A DNA stretch of 26,979 bases from a virus: IMG/VR virus record IMGVR_UViG_3300015171_000026, positions 1 to 26,979 of that record; one strand, 5' to 3'. The notes below the pieces were generated by a model. That model was given only the letters and a program-made list of their open reading frames with translations. It was not told where the DNA came from and searched no databases. The position numbers and the translations under genes were made by a program. This document shows positions 7,216 to 15,685 of the stretch, piece after piece. The first letter of the stretch is position 1; the number at the start of each line of letters is the position of its first letter.

Positions 7216-8394
7216 TTATCCGTTAAAACCGTAGCCTTGGCCGCTCTCGCGAGGGGCGGGGCTGTAGACGTTCAGCGCGAGGTTAATCAACAGCGCATCG
7301 TTCGTGTTGTTGTTGTAAACCTCGTTCTGGCGACGACCGAAGAGGAAATCCGGGTTGTCGGTGGGGCGATACTTCCAAGCCGCGCCAGTCAGGCTCCAGA
7401 TTGTCTCGCCGACTGTGATGACGGTGGAGGCAGGTAACTGGCTGGGGCTGTTGGTGCCGGTGGCCGTGGCGGCGGAGGTGAAGGTGGAGGTAAGGTTCGA
7501 TGTCCCGATGTAGTTGGTCGGAAACGCCTTGCCCCATGCCGCGCCAGGGGTCAGGATGTCGTCGTAAATCGTGGTTCCCATGAACGAGATGCCTTCAACG
7601 TCGGGGACCGAGGACAACGCCTTCATCGTCCAGTTGGTGGTGAATTGTTGCTGGGCCTGAAGGCAGGCGAGGATGTATTTCCAGCCGTTCGGGCCGGTGA
7701 TGGTGATTTCCGGTGTACGCCCATCGCAGAACTGACGCTGGTTGACCAGGAAGCCGATGAGGGCGCGAACCGAGATAGCTTGAGCTGTTCCGTCCGAGTT
7801 GCCGAAGAATACCGGGATGGAGTTGATCGTGTTCGACACCGCGCCGTTGCGAACCTGCGCGCCGTAGTTCACGTACACATCGCCATTCCATGAGTTGTTC
7901 AGGCCGTCGTTCAGAGCCTCGGCCATTCCATTGACGTTGTTGGTGCGATTGTTGGCAATCTGACCCGCGATAGCAGCCTGACCGTGCCAGTAGCAATCGA
8001 CTTCGACGTTGGTGGAGATGGCAGCGACGCCGTTGCGGAAGTACAAGTCAGTGAGCAGGATGCGGGCGTTCGGCCCCTTGTTTTGCACAGACAGGGAGAA
8101 CGTCTCCAGCATATCGCGGGAGGTATAGAGGCGTGGTGTAAACGCCAAGTCCGCGAGCTGCTGGTGATGCTCGATGTCGAAGTTTGAGCCGGGGGCCGCT
8201 GCACCCGCATCGGGCGAACCCATGATGAAGGGTTCACGCATGAGCACGCCGCCGCCAAAGGGGTCAATCGCCCCAATGGCCCTCATGTGCTGCTGATAGG
8301 CGGTTTTGACAAAGAAGTTGTCATAGGCTGCATCCGCAAGCATGTCGTCGAGGGTACTAGCCTGAAGGTCGCCGTTGTACGTGGGATCAGCCAT
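7216..8394 (-). CDS. Major capsid protein, 392 aa
   Basis: ATG at 8394 follows AAGGAG nine bases upstream. Length, composition and position directly after the scaffold-like gene are those of an HK97-fold major capsid protein. It starts with an acidic, helical N-arm (residues 1-40), continues with FTPRLYTSRDMLETFSLSVQ, and has a long stretch rich in Asn (residues 140-200) typical of capsid A-domain loops. The only lysines are scattered and no protease motif is present. It has no transmembrane or signal sequence. The fold is inferred; identification as the main capsid gene rests mostly on gene order (TerL, portal, scaffold, this gene, decoration). Confidence 0.85.
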   Translation of the reverse strand: MADPTYNGDLQASTLDDMLADAAYDNFFVKTAYQQHMRAIGAIDPFGGGVLMREPFIMGSPDAGAAAPGSNFDIEHHQQLADLAFTPRLYTSRDMLETFSLSVQNKGPNARILLTDLYFRNGVAAISTNVEVDCYWHGQAAIAGQIANNRTNNVNGMAEALNDGLNNSWNGDVYVNYGAQVRNGAVSNTINSIPVFFGNSDGTAQAISVRALIGFLVNQRQFCDGRTPEITITGPNGWKYILACLQAQQQFTTNWTMKALSSVPDVEGISFMGTTIYDDILTPGAAWGKAFPTNYIGTSNLTSTFTSAATATGTNSPSQLPASTVITVGETIWSLTGAAWKYRPTDNPDFLFGRRQNEVYNNNTNDALLINLALNVYSPAPRESGQGYGFNG

Positions 8395-8420
8395 TTCTTA
8401 TCTCCTTGAAATTACGTAAC

Positions 8421-9221
8421 TTAGTTCACCAAATTCGAGTATTTCTCCAGCCGCTGCTGAGTCGCCTTTTCGCGCCCTGCGGCTGTCTGCCAAAGTTGTT
8501 TGCGGCCTTCGTCCTGCCGTACCGCGTCCCATTTCGAGGAGCGGGGATTTACGGTCTCGGGGTTGACGCCGTTGGACTTCTGCCATTCGGCCTTCGCTTC
8601 ACTGAGCTTGGTCGCAGCGTAGTCGTCGAGTTTCTTCTGCTCTGCCGCTGCGGAGACCTTGGAGGCCAAACCATCGTGGTCATACTTGCGAGCGACGTAG
8701 GAGCGAAGGTTTTCCTGTGGGCGCTTGTTGCGCTCAAAGTCCTGATATTCGGTTTCGAGGTCCAGTTCGTCGCCGGTCAGTTTGCGATGGCGGTTCGAGA
8801 GGGAGACAAGGGCCATGTTGGTCTTGGCAATGTCCATCGTCCTCTCATCAAAGGTCTTGGAGTCGATTCCAGCAGGGATTTCCACTTTGGGGGTCACGGG
8901 AGCAGCGCTCGCCTCCAGATAGGCGTCGGGGATGTCGTATCCGGATTCCTTCAGGGATTTCATGTGCGTTTCAAGCGCGGAGAGCTTGGCTTGGGTGCGG
9001 GCAACCTTCTCGTCGGCAGCGCGGACGTAGGGGACCACCTGAGTTTCATTCCAGGTCTTCAGATTGGTCTCAATCTCCTGCGCTTTCATCAGCGCAGTCT
9101 TCCCCTGCTCGGCTTCGGTGATGAACGACTCCAAAAGGGAGGCGTACTCAGGCTTGTTAATCAGGTCGTCTACCTGCTGGTCATTCAAGCCGCGTGCTTT
9201 CAGAATCGCTTTGGTATCCAT
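8421..9221 (-). CDS. Scaffolding protein, 266 aa
   Basis: ATG at 9221 follows AAGGAG. The protein is almost entirely helical and highly charged, with coiled-coil heptads around residues 35-105 (KAQEIETNLKTWNETQ; ARTQAKLSALETHMKS) and a basic, Glu/Lys/Gln-rich C-terminus (RKQLWQTAAGREKATQQRL). This composition, its size and its place between the portal and major capsid genes match phage scaffolding proteins, which assemble inside the procapsid and leave before packaging. No Ser protease motif is seen, so there is no sign of a fused prohead protease. Confidence 0.82.
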   Translation of the reverse strand: MDTKAILKARGLNDQQVDDLINKPEYASLLESFITEAEQGKTALMKAQEIETNLKTWNETQVVPYVRAADEKVARTQAKLSALETHMKSLKESGYDIPDAYLEASAAPVTPKVEIPAGIDSKTFDERTMDIAKTNMALVSLSNRHRKLTGDELDLETEYQDFERNKRPQENLRSYVARKYDHDGLASKVSAAAEQKKLDDYAATKLSEAKAEWQKSNGVNPETVNPRSSKWDAVRQDEGRKQLWQTAAGREKATQQRLEKYSNLVN

Positions 9222-9235
9222 AATTCAGAATCTCC

Positions 9236-9496
9236 TTAGATGGGCGGTGCCTGGGTCTGGTCAGGCGATTGGGTCTGGGCCATCGACTGCTGGACTTGCT
9301 GGATCTGATTCTGAATTGCTTCAACCATTGGCGCGGAAGGGGGGTAGACAGCTTTAAGCATGGCGGCCAACTCGGTAATCCCACCGACAATCTGAACTAC
9401 GGCTGGGGTGGTTTGGGCAGTTGGCGGAGCCGGAGCACCTTGAGGGCCGGGAGGCGGCGCGCTCATCTGGCTCGGCATGGATGGAGAAGTAGCCAT
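9236..9496 (-). CDS. Pro/Gln-rich small protein, 86 aa
   Basis: ATG at 9496 lies six bases after the TAA of the 39-residue gene, with GAGGAAG upstream. The first 30 residues are almost all Pro, Ala, Ser and Gln (SMPSQMSAPPPGPQGAPAPP); a helix follows (VQIVGGITELAAMLKAVYP), then a Gln-rich helix and a disordered tail. Such proteins frequently lie between portal and scaffold genes in phages; the function is unknown but probably in head assembly. Confidence 0.75.
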   Translation of the reverse strand: MATSPSMPSQMSAPPPGPQGAPAPPTAQTTPAVVQIVGGITELAAMLKAVYPPSAPMVEAIQNQIQQVQQSMAQTQSPDQTQAPPI

Positions 9497-9502
9497 CGAG
9501 GG

Positions 9503-9622
9503 TTATTTCTTCCTCGGGGATTTCTTATCGCCGCCCAATTTCTCGTCCGTCATCTTGAAGCCGCCGTGAATCTTCAGCTTCCCAGATGTGGACCCATTCT
9601 TTTCTGTCGAATGCTTTGCCAT
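9503..9622 (-). CDS. Small basic protein with KHST start and SPRKK tail, 39 aa
   Basis: This short frame starts at ATG 9622, eight bases after AAGGAG, and ends TAA at 9503. It begins MAKHSTEKNG and ends GGDKKSPRKK. It shares the KHSTxK start and the GGFK segment with the 55-residue protein at 3644-3811, and the Ser-Pro-Arg-Lys-Lys end with other members of the cluster 5 kb away. It is the first gene downstream of the terminator at 9651-9687, so it opens the head module. Confidence 0.75.
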   Translation of the reverse strand: MAKHSTEKNGSTSGKLKIHGGFKMTDEKLGGDKKSPRKK

Positions 9623-9650
9623 TTTGTGCTCCTTCGCGTGAAATAGGACC

Positions 9651-9687
9651 AAAAAGAGAAAGCCCGAAGGCTATCTCGCCTTCAGGC
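9651..9687 (-). terminator. Strong intrinsic terminator between packaging and head modules
   Basis: On the minus strand GCCTGAAGGC and GCCTTCGGGC pair into a ten-base-pair stem with one G-U wobble and a six-base loop, followed by TTTCTCTTTTT. It lies about 90 bases below the end of the 74-residue gene and 30 bases above the next start codon. It would end leftward transcripts from terminase/portal unless anti-termination occurs. Confidence 0.8.
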
Positions 9688-9746
9688 CATGCTCCGGTCT
9701 CCGCGAAGGAGTGGAGAATCAGAATCCTGACAATGTGTTGATTGAG

Positions 9747-9775
9747 TTTAGAGCGAAGTAGTCCCCCCTTGTCAA
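9747..9775 (-). promoter_or_regulatory. Candidate leftward sigma70 promoter ahead of head module
   Basis: Minus-strand TTGACA (9775-9770), a 17-base spacer and TCTAAA (9752-9747). The -35 box overlaps the 3' end of the 74-residue gene. A transcript would begin near 9740 and meet the terminator at 9687-9651 before the first head gene, which suggests attenuation or anti-termination, or a short RNA product of roughly 90 nt. Confidence 0.55.
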
Positions 9776-9996
9776 GTTTTAGTTATCGACATCTTCTTTA
9801 TTTCCTCAAAAACCGCGTCAGTCATCCCCCCGTCGTTGAAATGAACGCGGAGATTGCCAAGCCATTTTTCCTTCTTGAGGAATTCGCAGAGAGCTTTTAC
9901 GGAGTCCGGGTTATGGGGGCCGGAGAAGCGCGCGTAAGCGTGGCCTTCTAACTTGGTGGTGAAGTCAGGGCCAGTTCCGTTGGGGGTCAATTCCAT
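9772..9996 (-). CDS. Small protein of unknown function, 74 aa
   Basis: The frame opens at ATG 9996, three bases after the portal stop TAG. TAGGAG touches this ATG directly, leaving no spacing; TTG at 9990 in the same frame sits six bases after AGGAG and may be the true start (72 residues). The product is compact and mixed alpha/beta in look (DSVKALCEFLKKEKWLGNLRVHFNDGG) with no recognisable motif. It closes the packaging module before the terminator. Confidence 0.75.
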   Translation of the reverse strand: MELTPNGTGPDFTTKLEGHAYARFSGPHNPDSVKALCEFLKKEKWLGNLRVHFNDGGMTDAVFEEIKKMSITKT

Positions 9997-9999
9997 CTC

Positions 10000-12108
10000 C
10001 TAAGATTCGGTGATAACTGCCCTTGGCCCGGATGCTGAGGCTTTTGTCTCCATATGGGGTGGCTTCTGACCGCTTGGAGGTCTACCCGGAGCGCCCTTGC
10101 TTCCACCAATCCCGTTGGGGAGCGGCGGTGCGGATGGACCTTGAGCGACCAGCGCCGTCTCCAACTCCTTCATCTTCACCGCAAATTCCAGCTTGATTTG
10201 CTGCTCTGATTGCCACTTTTCGAGGACCGTATTCCCGTCGAGATGGCCCCAGTTCGGCACATCGGCAGCATTCATCACGGTTTCAGAGTCGATTACCGCG
10301 CCGGAACGCTGCATTTGGATGAGCATCAGTTTGCGTCCGGTCTGGACTACTCCATGCAATTCTCCGGGGGCGATGGTCGCGTGAATAGCGGAGCAGAAGT
10401 TCTGCGTCCTCTGCATTCTGGTGTAGATTGACTTTCCATTGGCTGCGTCCTCGTCGGGCATGTGGCTTGGGACCAAGGATGCAGGGTCGAGGTCAAAGAC
10501 TTCACGGGATACGCCATCTGCTCCGACGTATTGCATGATGCGTCCAGTTGGGTAGTATTGGAGGACGTTCGACAAGCACATCATCATCATTTCCGACACA
10601 GGCTCGTTGCAGGAGTTGGAGATGTCCTTGACGATGGGACCGGCTTCTTCCAACGCTTTCAGGAGAGCGTCGTCTGCGCCGGAGACTTTGGCTTTGGCAA
10701 GATTGTCCATCGCGTTATTGCCAAGGAGGTAGTCTTCCAGTTTCTCCAGCTTTTCGAGGTACGCAAAGGCCCATTCAGGAATGGACATCAACTCTTCGGG
10801 CAGGGCGGTGCGGATGACGGTTTCCCCGATAGCCCCATCGACTCCGAGGCGGCCTCTCTCCTCATAGGGGTCAAACTGCTCCATTGTCTTGCGGTTGAGA
10901 CCCGCGTTCTTGTCGTAGAGAAAGGAAGGGTCAAAGCGTTGCTTGGCCGTTTGGTCGAGGCCCCGCATGAAGGCTTGTCTTGTTTGACCCAATGAGTCGA
11001 TGTCTTCCATCAGAGAGTAGCCCGGTTCCCAGGGCCATTCGTCGGCAGAGATCCTTACCAAAGGGTGCATCCCATGCCAGTCCCAGAAGGGTCCGTCATA
11101 AATAGGTCTCTTCATCCCGGTCTGGGAGATGAAGAGGCGCAGGTTGGGGTAGAGGTAGCAGTCTTCTTCAGCGGCCTTGCGAGTCTCGCGAACCATCGCG
11201 CCAGTTTTGGAGCGGGTCATGTTGCCGGTGGGGATCATCTGTCCAATGAAAGGAACGACATAGGATTCAAGCGCCCCCGGTTCCCCCATTGGTTTCGGCT
11301 GCTTGGATTCGTTCATGGTCAAATCGCGGACGGTGGTGTAGCGAAACTCCATCATCTGCTCGGTCCAATTCCCGCCCTGGGATTGACCAGCAGAGGTTCG
11401 CATGTCGTTGCGGAAACGCTCGGCGAGAGCAATGCGGTCCTTAGAGATATTGCCGCTGTAGCGTCGGCGCGCAATGGGCTTCAGATCAGCTTGAAACTTG
11501 GGGAACTTGGCATGACCCTCGTAAATAGGCATGAAGAGGATGCGGGTCCATGCGTAAGCCCCTTGGACGTTGTTATCGTCGGGAAGTTGGAAAGGGAGAC
11601 AATCTTGGCTACTGAATACGTCAAAGTCGATCCGTCGGGCAGAACGGGCTGACATTCGTAGATTGCGGTAAACGGGTGACATGTAGGAGTATCCACCCAC
11701 CCCCATCCATTGAACGGCGCGCTTGAACTTTCCAGGGAATTTAGATTCAAAGTACACCGCTTTCCAGACCTTGTTCAGCATGGAGAGGAAGGATTGGTAG
11801 GCAGGGTTGTCACTTGAATAGGCGTCGATGGTACGGATGTCGGAGATATTCGCAATTACTTCTCGCAACGCCCTCTTCTCGCGGGGAACTTTCAAATCTG
11901 AACGTTGCTGATTAGGTCTGTCTGCGACTCGACCAGAGATAAGGGAAATGCCTCGGGGAAGGTCGCGGGAGGATGTCAGGGAGGCGTTGAACTGTTCCCC
12001 CACACTGACGACCTGTTGAAGCCAATCCTGCCGTGCTGCCTGGTTATCCTTGCCTTCATTTGGAGGCGGTTGCCATTGGGTTAGTCCGGTTTCCCTGCGT
12101 GGTGGCAC
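10000..12108 (-). CDS. Portal protein, 702 aa
   Basis: The start is GTG at 12108, sharing one base with the TAG of the gene upstream (TAGTG) and preceded by AGGGGTGAG. Position between TerL and scaffold and a length of about 700 residues fit a portal, the dodecameric ring through which DNA enters the head. Visible features include a charged N-terminal wing, a conserved-looking WMGVGGYSYMSPVYRNLR segment (about 150-167), FMPIYEGHAKFPKF, a DWHGMHPLVRISADEWPWEPGYS loop (about 330), long amphipathic helices near 440-500 and 640-665, and a Pro/Gly/Lys-rich disordered C-terminus. The size is similar to P22-type portals; a podovirus-like virion is an inference. Confidence 0.85.
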   Translation of the reverse strand: MPPRRETGLTQWQPPPNEGKDNQAARQDWLQQVVSVGEQFNASLTSSRDLPRGISLISGRVADRPNQQRSDLKVPREKRALREVIANISDIRTIDAYSSDNPAYQSFLSMLNKVWKAVYFESKFPGKFKRAVQWMGVGGYSYMSPVYRNLRMSARSARRIDFDVFSSQDCLPFQLPDDNNVQGAYAWTRILFMPIYEGHAKFPKFQADLKPIARRRYSGNISKDRIALAERFRNDMRTSAGQSQGGNWTEQMMEFRYTTVRDLTMNESKQPKPMGEPGALESYVVPFIGQMIPTGNMTRSKTGAMVRETRKAAEEDCYLYPNLRLFISQTGMKRPIYDGPFWDWHGMHPLVRISADEWPWEPGYSLMEDIDSLGQTRQAFMRGLDQTAKQRFDPSFLYDKNAGLNRKTMEQFDPYEERGRLGVDGAIGETVIRTALPEELMSIPEWAFAYLEKLEKLEDYLLGNNAMDNLAKAKVSGADDALLKALEEAGPIVKDISNSCNEPVSEMMMMCLSNVLQYYPTGRIMQYVGADGVSREVFDLDPASLVPSHMPDEDAANGKSIYTRMQRTQNFCSAIHATIAPGELHGVVQTGRKLMLIQMQRSGAVIDSETVMNAADVPNWGHLDGNTVLEKWQSEQQIKLEFAVKMKELETALVAQGPSAPPLPNGIGGSKGAPGRPPSGQKPPHMETKASASGPRAVITES

Positions 12109-12614
12109 TATCTCACCCCTCTAACCAACTGATGAAGAGGATTTATGTCTTCATCCCTGAGTCCTGCGTGTTTTCCATTGGCGCGATGGCGAATGGTTTC
12201 AGCGTCATACTTCTCGATCTCAAGAGACGCCCTGCTCAAGTCTGGCTCACTAGCAAGCAACTTGTAAAGCAGTTCATCTTTGGATTCTAAGTTACGGAGA
12301 GTCATTCGGGTAGCATATTCGTCGGCAGCGGAGATGCAACCCTTCGCAAGTCGGAGGCGGCAATTGTTTTTCAACGATTCCCTTTTCTCCCGATAACGGA
12401 TATGCTCTTCGACTTTCATGGACCTGAATTTCGCAAACTCCTGCGCAGCCATTCGACGGGAGAAATTCTCAATCTCAGAGATGGTCCTGCATTCCACGCG
12501 ATGCCAGCCGGGGAATGGTTTCATCTTCGTATCGGGGGCGAGCATCAAGGTTCCGCCCGCATCAACCCAATACACCACGATTTCCTTTTCGCTGATTTGT
12601 CCTCGGGCGGTCAT
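12108..12614 (-). CDS. Unknown protein between TerL and portal, 168 aa
   Basis: ATG at 12614 overlaps the TGA of TerL (ATGA). The N-terminal 45 residues look beta-rich (KEIVVYWVDAGGTLMLAPD, then PGWHRVECRT); the rest is helical and strongly charged (EIENFSRRMAAQEFAKFRSM), with a coiled-coil-like middle. Small helical proteins at this spot are common in phages and often unassigned. No enzyme signature is seen; it could help packaging or portal assembly. Confidence 0.8.
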   Translation of the reverse strand: MTARGQISEKEIVVYWVDAGGTLMLAPDTKMKPFPGWHRVECRTISEIENFSRRMAAQEFAKFRSMKVEEHIRYREKRESLKNNCRLRLAKGCISAADEYATRMTLRNLESKDELLYKLLASEPDLSRASLEIEKYDAETIRHRANGKHAGLRDEDINPLHQLVRGVR

Positions 12615-14764
12615 GCGCTCTCCCCATAAAGCTCAAAAAATCTCTCCCCATCCGTGTTCACAATCGTTGGCCCCTTCCACTCAGCAGTATTCAGTTCCCA
12701 TTCCACTTCCCCGGTTGGCTTCTGGCACCGCTGATGTTCGCGTTCCATCATGGAGTCGAGGTCGTGGTTGGTGAAATAGGCCATTGCGATTCCGAAGAGT
12801 CGGTCATCATGTTTGCCGCGAGCGTGGTCGGCGCGGGTCTTGCCACCTTCCGTGACTCGCTGCTCGTGGCCTTCCATTTCCGCAAGGAGCCAGCGGGAAT
12901 TGACCTTGATCCAGCCGTTATCTACTGCGTACTTATATGCCGAAAGGAGCATAGGCCGGGACCATTCATTCGTGAACCATCCCTCGCGGGGGTTGATAGA
13001 AGGCCGGGGCCGCAAAGTCTTCTTGTCATACATCCTGAAGATATGATGATTCTTGAATCCATACAACTTCATTGCGTGGTAGACAGAATCGCCATACTTT
13101 CGCTTCTGCTCGATGATGATGCGAGGCGTCTCCCCTTCTTCATAATGTTGGCCGTACCAAGCAGCAATAGCAGTGGCCCACGCGGCGATTTCCACATTGT
13201 CGATGTCGTCGGAGGCGAATTCAGCAACCTGGATGTCGGGGAAACCAGCGTAGCCAGTTTTCACAACCTCGATGGCTGTGCGGTCACCGCCAACGCCCGT
13301 GCCGGGGTCAATGCCGATTGAGTAATGCTCGCCCTTCCTGGGGCGTTCATAGACAATCAGGCGCTTCAGGGGGTCGAACTTGGGGTCTTCCACATCCCCC
13401 GTCATCGGCATCAGCATCCATTCGAGGGGAATGGAATTGGGGGTTGTCCATTGGATGACGAGCCTTGAGCGGGAGTAATCAACTTCTATGGGAGCAGGAT
13501 CATGGCGTTCCTTGATACCGGAGCCAAGGATGCCAAAAGTATCAACCGTCTTCTCTCTCTTCTTGTTAATCTCCCCGATAGTCTCCATTCCATACACTGA
13601 GTCGTGCTCGCCTATCAGGGCCTCAAAGTCGTCGCAGGGCATCTGACGGGACCATGACTTTTCCATCCGGCGCATTCGAGAGTCTTCATAGTTGAATTGC
13701 CAGTACCACATTTGAACATCAGGAAGCCGCCAGTTCTTGCCGAGGATGCGATTCAGCATCTCGGTAGACTTGACGTAGAGTTCGCACTTGTCCGCCATCG
13801 CCTTGACTTCGCGGGTCTGGTCGCGTCTCCAGCCTGCGGGAAAGGGGAATTTCTGAATCCAGTTTTTGGTCGGATAGAGTTCAGGAGTCATGAACCACGG
13901 GAGAAAGAGAGGAAGCATCCTCGCGCGTCCCTGCCAGTATTTCTCCTTGTTCGCGCGCCACTGGTCAGCCCACCATCCGGTGTTGCCTTCGCCAGTGCTT
14001 TCGAGCACCATCAGAGTGTCCGGGGTGGTCGGGACGGCTTTGAATAGACCTTCTTCAATCTGTTCAATGGGATTGGTATATTGCGAGACTTCTGAGAGAT
14101 GGATTTTATTGGGTGTGGTGCCTTGGCCGATTCCGCCCCTCATTGCGCCGTGCTGAATGACGATCATCGTTCCAATGTGGCTGAATTGGAGCAGGGCGCG
14201 GCCACTACGCTTGTCGCGGGTCTGGGTTGGGGATAACCACCACGGAATGTGCTCCAAAGCCCCGTACATCATTTCCATCATGACCTGCGTCTTCTGGTCA
14301 TCAGCCGAACCAATGGATGCGCGGGTGCCGGGGACCATCAGGGATGAGTGGGTTATCAACCCCTCGGCGAGGGTGGAGATTCCCTGCTTACGCGCTTTGA
14401 GGCATTGAATGTCCTGCGATACTCCGAGGTCTTCAAGTTCCTGCAAGACGTTAAAGAAAGCTCGCTGCCCTGAGCGGAAAGCGAAGTGTTGGATGTCGGT
14501 TTCTGTCAGCCAGAAGTAGCGGGTAAGAAAGTATTCGGCGCTGAGAGCTGCCAATGCTCTTTCATTCTGGATGAAACGGTGCATCGCAGGAGTCAGCAGG
14601 GCGTCGTCGAAGTAGGAGCCGCCAGTTTTGGGGTGAATCTTTTCGAGCTTCTTCAGTCCCGAGTTGAAGCGGTCCACTTCATCGACACCATGGGGGATGA
14701 GACCCCAGCCGTACTTCTTCTTGAAGCGGTCGCATTTCTCAAGGACTTTTTGCTCGGAATACAT
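12611..14764 (-). CDS. terL: Terminase large subunit (ATPase and nuclease), 717 aa
   Basis: This is the packaging motor that cuts concatemeric DNA and pumps it through the portal. An ATPase domain fills about residues 60-290: Walker A-like KARKQGIST at 123-131, Walker B IHLSEVSQY at 221-229 and the coupling motif LESTGEGN at about 254-261. The nuclease domain follows with IGIDPGTGVGGDRTAIEVV (first catalytic Asp), IIIEQKRKYGD and the C-terminal KHDDRLFGIAMAY. The order and length are normal for a TerL. ATG at 14764 overlaps the TAA of the small-terminase-like gene. No truncation is visible. Confidence 0.95.
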   Translation of the reverse strand: MYSEQKVLEKCDRFKKKYGWGLIPHGVDEVDRFNSGLKKLEKIHPKTGGSYFDDALLTPAMHRFIQNERALAALSAEYFLTRYFWLTETDIQHFAFRSGQRAFFNVLQELEDLGVSQDIQCLKARKQGISTLAEGLITHSSLMVPGTRASIGSADDQKTQVMMEMMYGALEHIPWWLSPTQTRDKRSGRALLQFSHIGTMIVIQHGAMRGGIGQGTTPNKIHLSEVSQYTNPIEQIEEGLFKAVPTTPDTLMVLESTGEGNTGWWADQWRANKEKYWQGRARMLPLFLPWFMTPELYPTKNWIQKFPFPAGWRRDQTREVKAMADKCELYVKSTEMLNRILGKNWRLPDVQMWYWQFNYEDSRMRRMEKSWSRQMPCDDFEALIGEHDSVYGMETIGEINKKREKTVDTFGILGSGIKERHDPAPIEVDYSRSRLVIQWTTPNSIPLEWMLMPMTGDVEDPKFDPLKRLIVYERPRKGEHYSIGIDPGTGVGGDRTAIEVVKTGYAGFPDIQVAEFASDDIDNVEIAAWATAIAAWYGQHYEEGETPRIIIEQKRKYGDSVYHAMKLYGFKNHHIFRMYDKKTLRPRPSINPREGWFTNEWSRPMLLSAYKYAVDNGWIKVNSRWLLAEMEGHEQRVTEGGKTRADHARGKHDDRLFGIAMAYFTNHDLDSMMEREHQRCQKPTGEVEWELNTAEWKGPTIVNTDGERFFELYGESA

Positions 14765-15459
14765 TACTCACCCAAGTCCAAATACTCAATCTCAGGCGCA
14801 CCTTCTGGGATTTCTACAGGGATGACGGGTGCAGCAGGTGCAGATAGCTGGCGCGGCTTCCTTACGTCCTCAATTTCCATTAGCAGGGAGTCCATTGATT
14901 GCAGGGGAGTAAGTTCCACCTGCGGAACTTCGTCTGAATCCTTCTTGATGGTCTGGTTGAAGGTGAAGTTGGAACCTTTAGGCGTAGCCAATGCTCCGGT
15001 AATCTTGTGGAAGATTTCCATCGCCTTCACATCGCCATTGGTTCGGCCAACTTCGATATTCTCTCCATTCACGAAGGCCGTGATAGGAATTTCATCGGTC
15101 GCAGCCTTGACGGTTGACTTCAGAACCTTCAACTGCGACCTTGTGACAAAGAACTTCGACATATTCGATTCGTGCTCGAAGTTGGCCCCGGAAAGAATCT
15201 CCCAGAAGCGGGTAGTGGTTAATCCGCAGGCGACGATGACCTCTTCCAGTCTTACATTCTTCTTGTCGTGAGCAGACAGGCCATTCCATTTGGCCGCAAG
15301 TCTCTGCGCGTCAGGAGAGTCGTATCCTGCCAGCAGGTCAAACGCTTCCTGCACGCTTCCTGTGGCCTCCCTTACGGCCTTGGTTATCGACGGCACCCCC
15401 TCCATCTGAAGGTCCGTCACCCCCAAGCGGGAGCGTATCCCGCTCCGCTCGTTGCTCAT
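14764..15459 (-). CDS. Small terminase-like protein, about 231 aa
   Basis: The frame is open from 15615, but the first 52 residues there are out-of-frame sequence of the 115-residue gene, so ATG 15459 (MSNERSGIRSRLG) is the better start; GTG or ATG codons further in are also possible, since no strong ribosome site is present. Residues from there on contain a likely DNA-binding helical unit (VREATGSVQEAFDLLAG; VRLEEVIVACGLTTTRFWEI) and a mixed domain (IFHKITGALATPKGSNF), then an acidic Pro-rich tail. Location immediately upstream of TerL and size suggest the DNA-recognition subunit of the terminase. This is inference from position plus an HTH-like segment. Confidence 0.6.
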   Translation of the reverse strand: MSNERSGIRSRLGVTDLQMEGVPSITKAVREATGSVQEAFDLLAGYDSPDAQRLAAKWNGLSAHDKKNVRLEEVIVACGLTTTRFWEILSGANFEHESNMSKFFVTRSQLKVLKSTVKAATDEIPITAFVNGENIEVGRTNGDVKAMEIFHKITGALATPKGSNFTFNQTIKKDSDEVPQVELTPLQSMDSLLMEIEDVRKPRQLSAPAAPVIPVEIPEGAPEIEYLDLGE

Positions 15460-15685
15460 CGAATTGCCCGACTGTGCCAACGGGTTCGGAGATGGCTGGC
15501 TTAAGGAGGGATAGTCTCTCTGCCTCTGCTCGGCGGTCAATTTCGTCTTGCGAGTAGGCCCCTTTGTAATATTCGGCAGGGGATGCAGTTCGGGGCTTTG
15601 GCTCTCGACTGTCATTGAACCTTTTCAACTCCTTGGCTAAAAGAAGGATAGCACTGCTCAGTTTTGCTGCAACGGCGTCGTTCAT
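15338..15685 (-). CDS. Unknown small protein overlapping the small terminase-like gene, 115 aa
   Basis: ATG at 15685 overlaps the TGA of the upstream gene (ATGA), which supports the frame. The first 65 residues look genuine: a helix (AVAAKLSSAILLLAKELKRF) and a charged helix (SQDEIDRRAEAERLSLL). The C-terminal 40 residues are Gly/Asp/Arg-rich and overlap the next gene by about 120 bases in another frame. Either two genes truly overlap or a base error fused or split them. Function unknown. Confidence 0.6.
   Translation of the reverse strand: MNDAVAAKLSSAILLLAKELKRFNDSREPKPRTASPAEYYKGAYSQDEIDRRAEAERLSLLKPAISEPVGTVGQFDEQRAERDTLPLGGDGPSDGGGAVDNQGRKGGHRKRAGSV

Noticed and set aside
8406-9239. Long plus-strand frame of 277 codons opposite the scaffold gene
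   Set aside because: Antisense shadow: the minus-strand scaffold frame has a good start site, fits the operon tiling and has a sensible composition.
14486-15271. 261-codon plus-strand frame
   Set aside because: Lies antisense to TerL and the small-terminase-like gene; no ribosome site, and the TerL motifs prove the other strand is coding.
15460-15615. N-terminal extension of the small-terminase-like protein
   Set aside because: Its residues read like out-of-frame sequence of the 115-aa gene, whose ATGA-coupled start is better supported.
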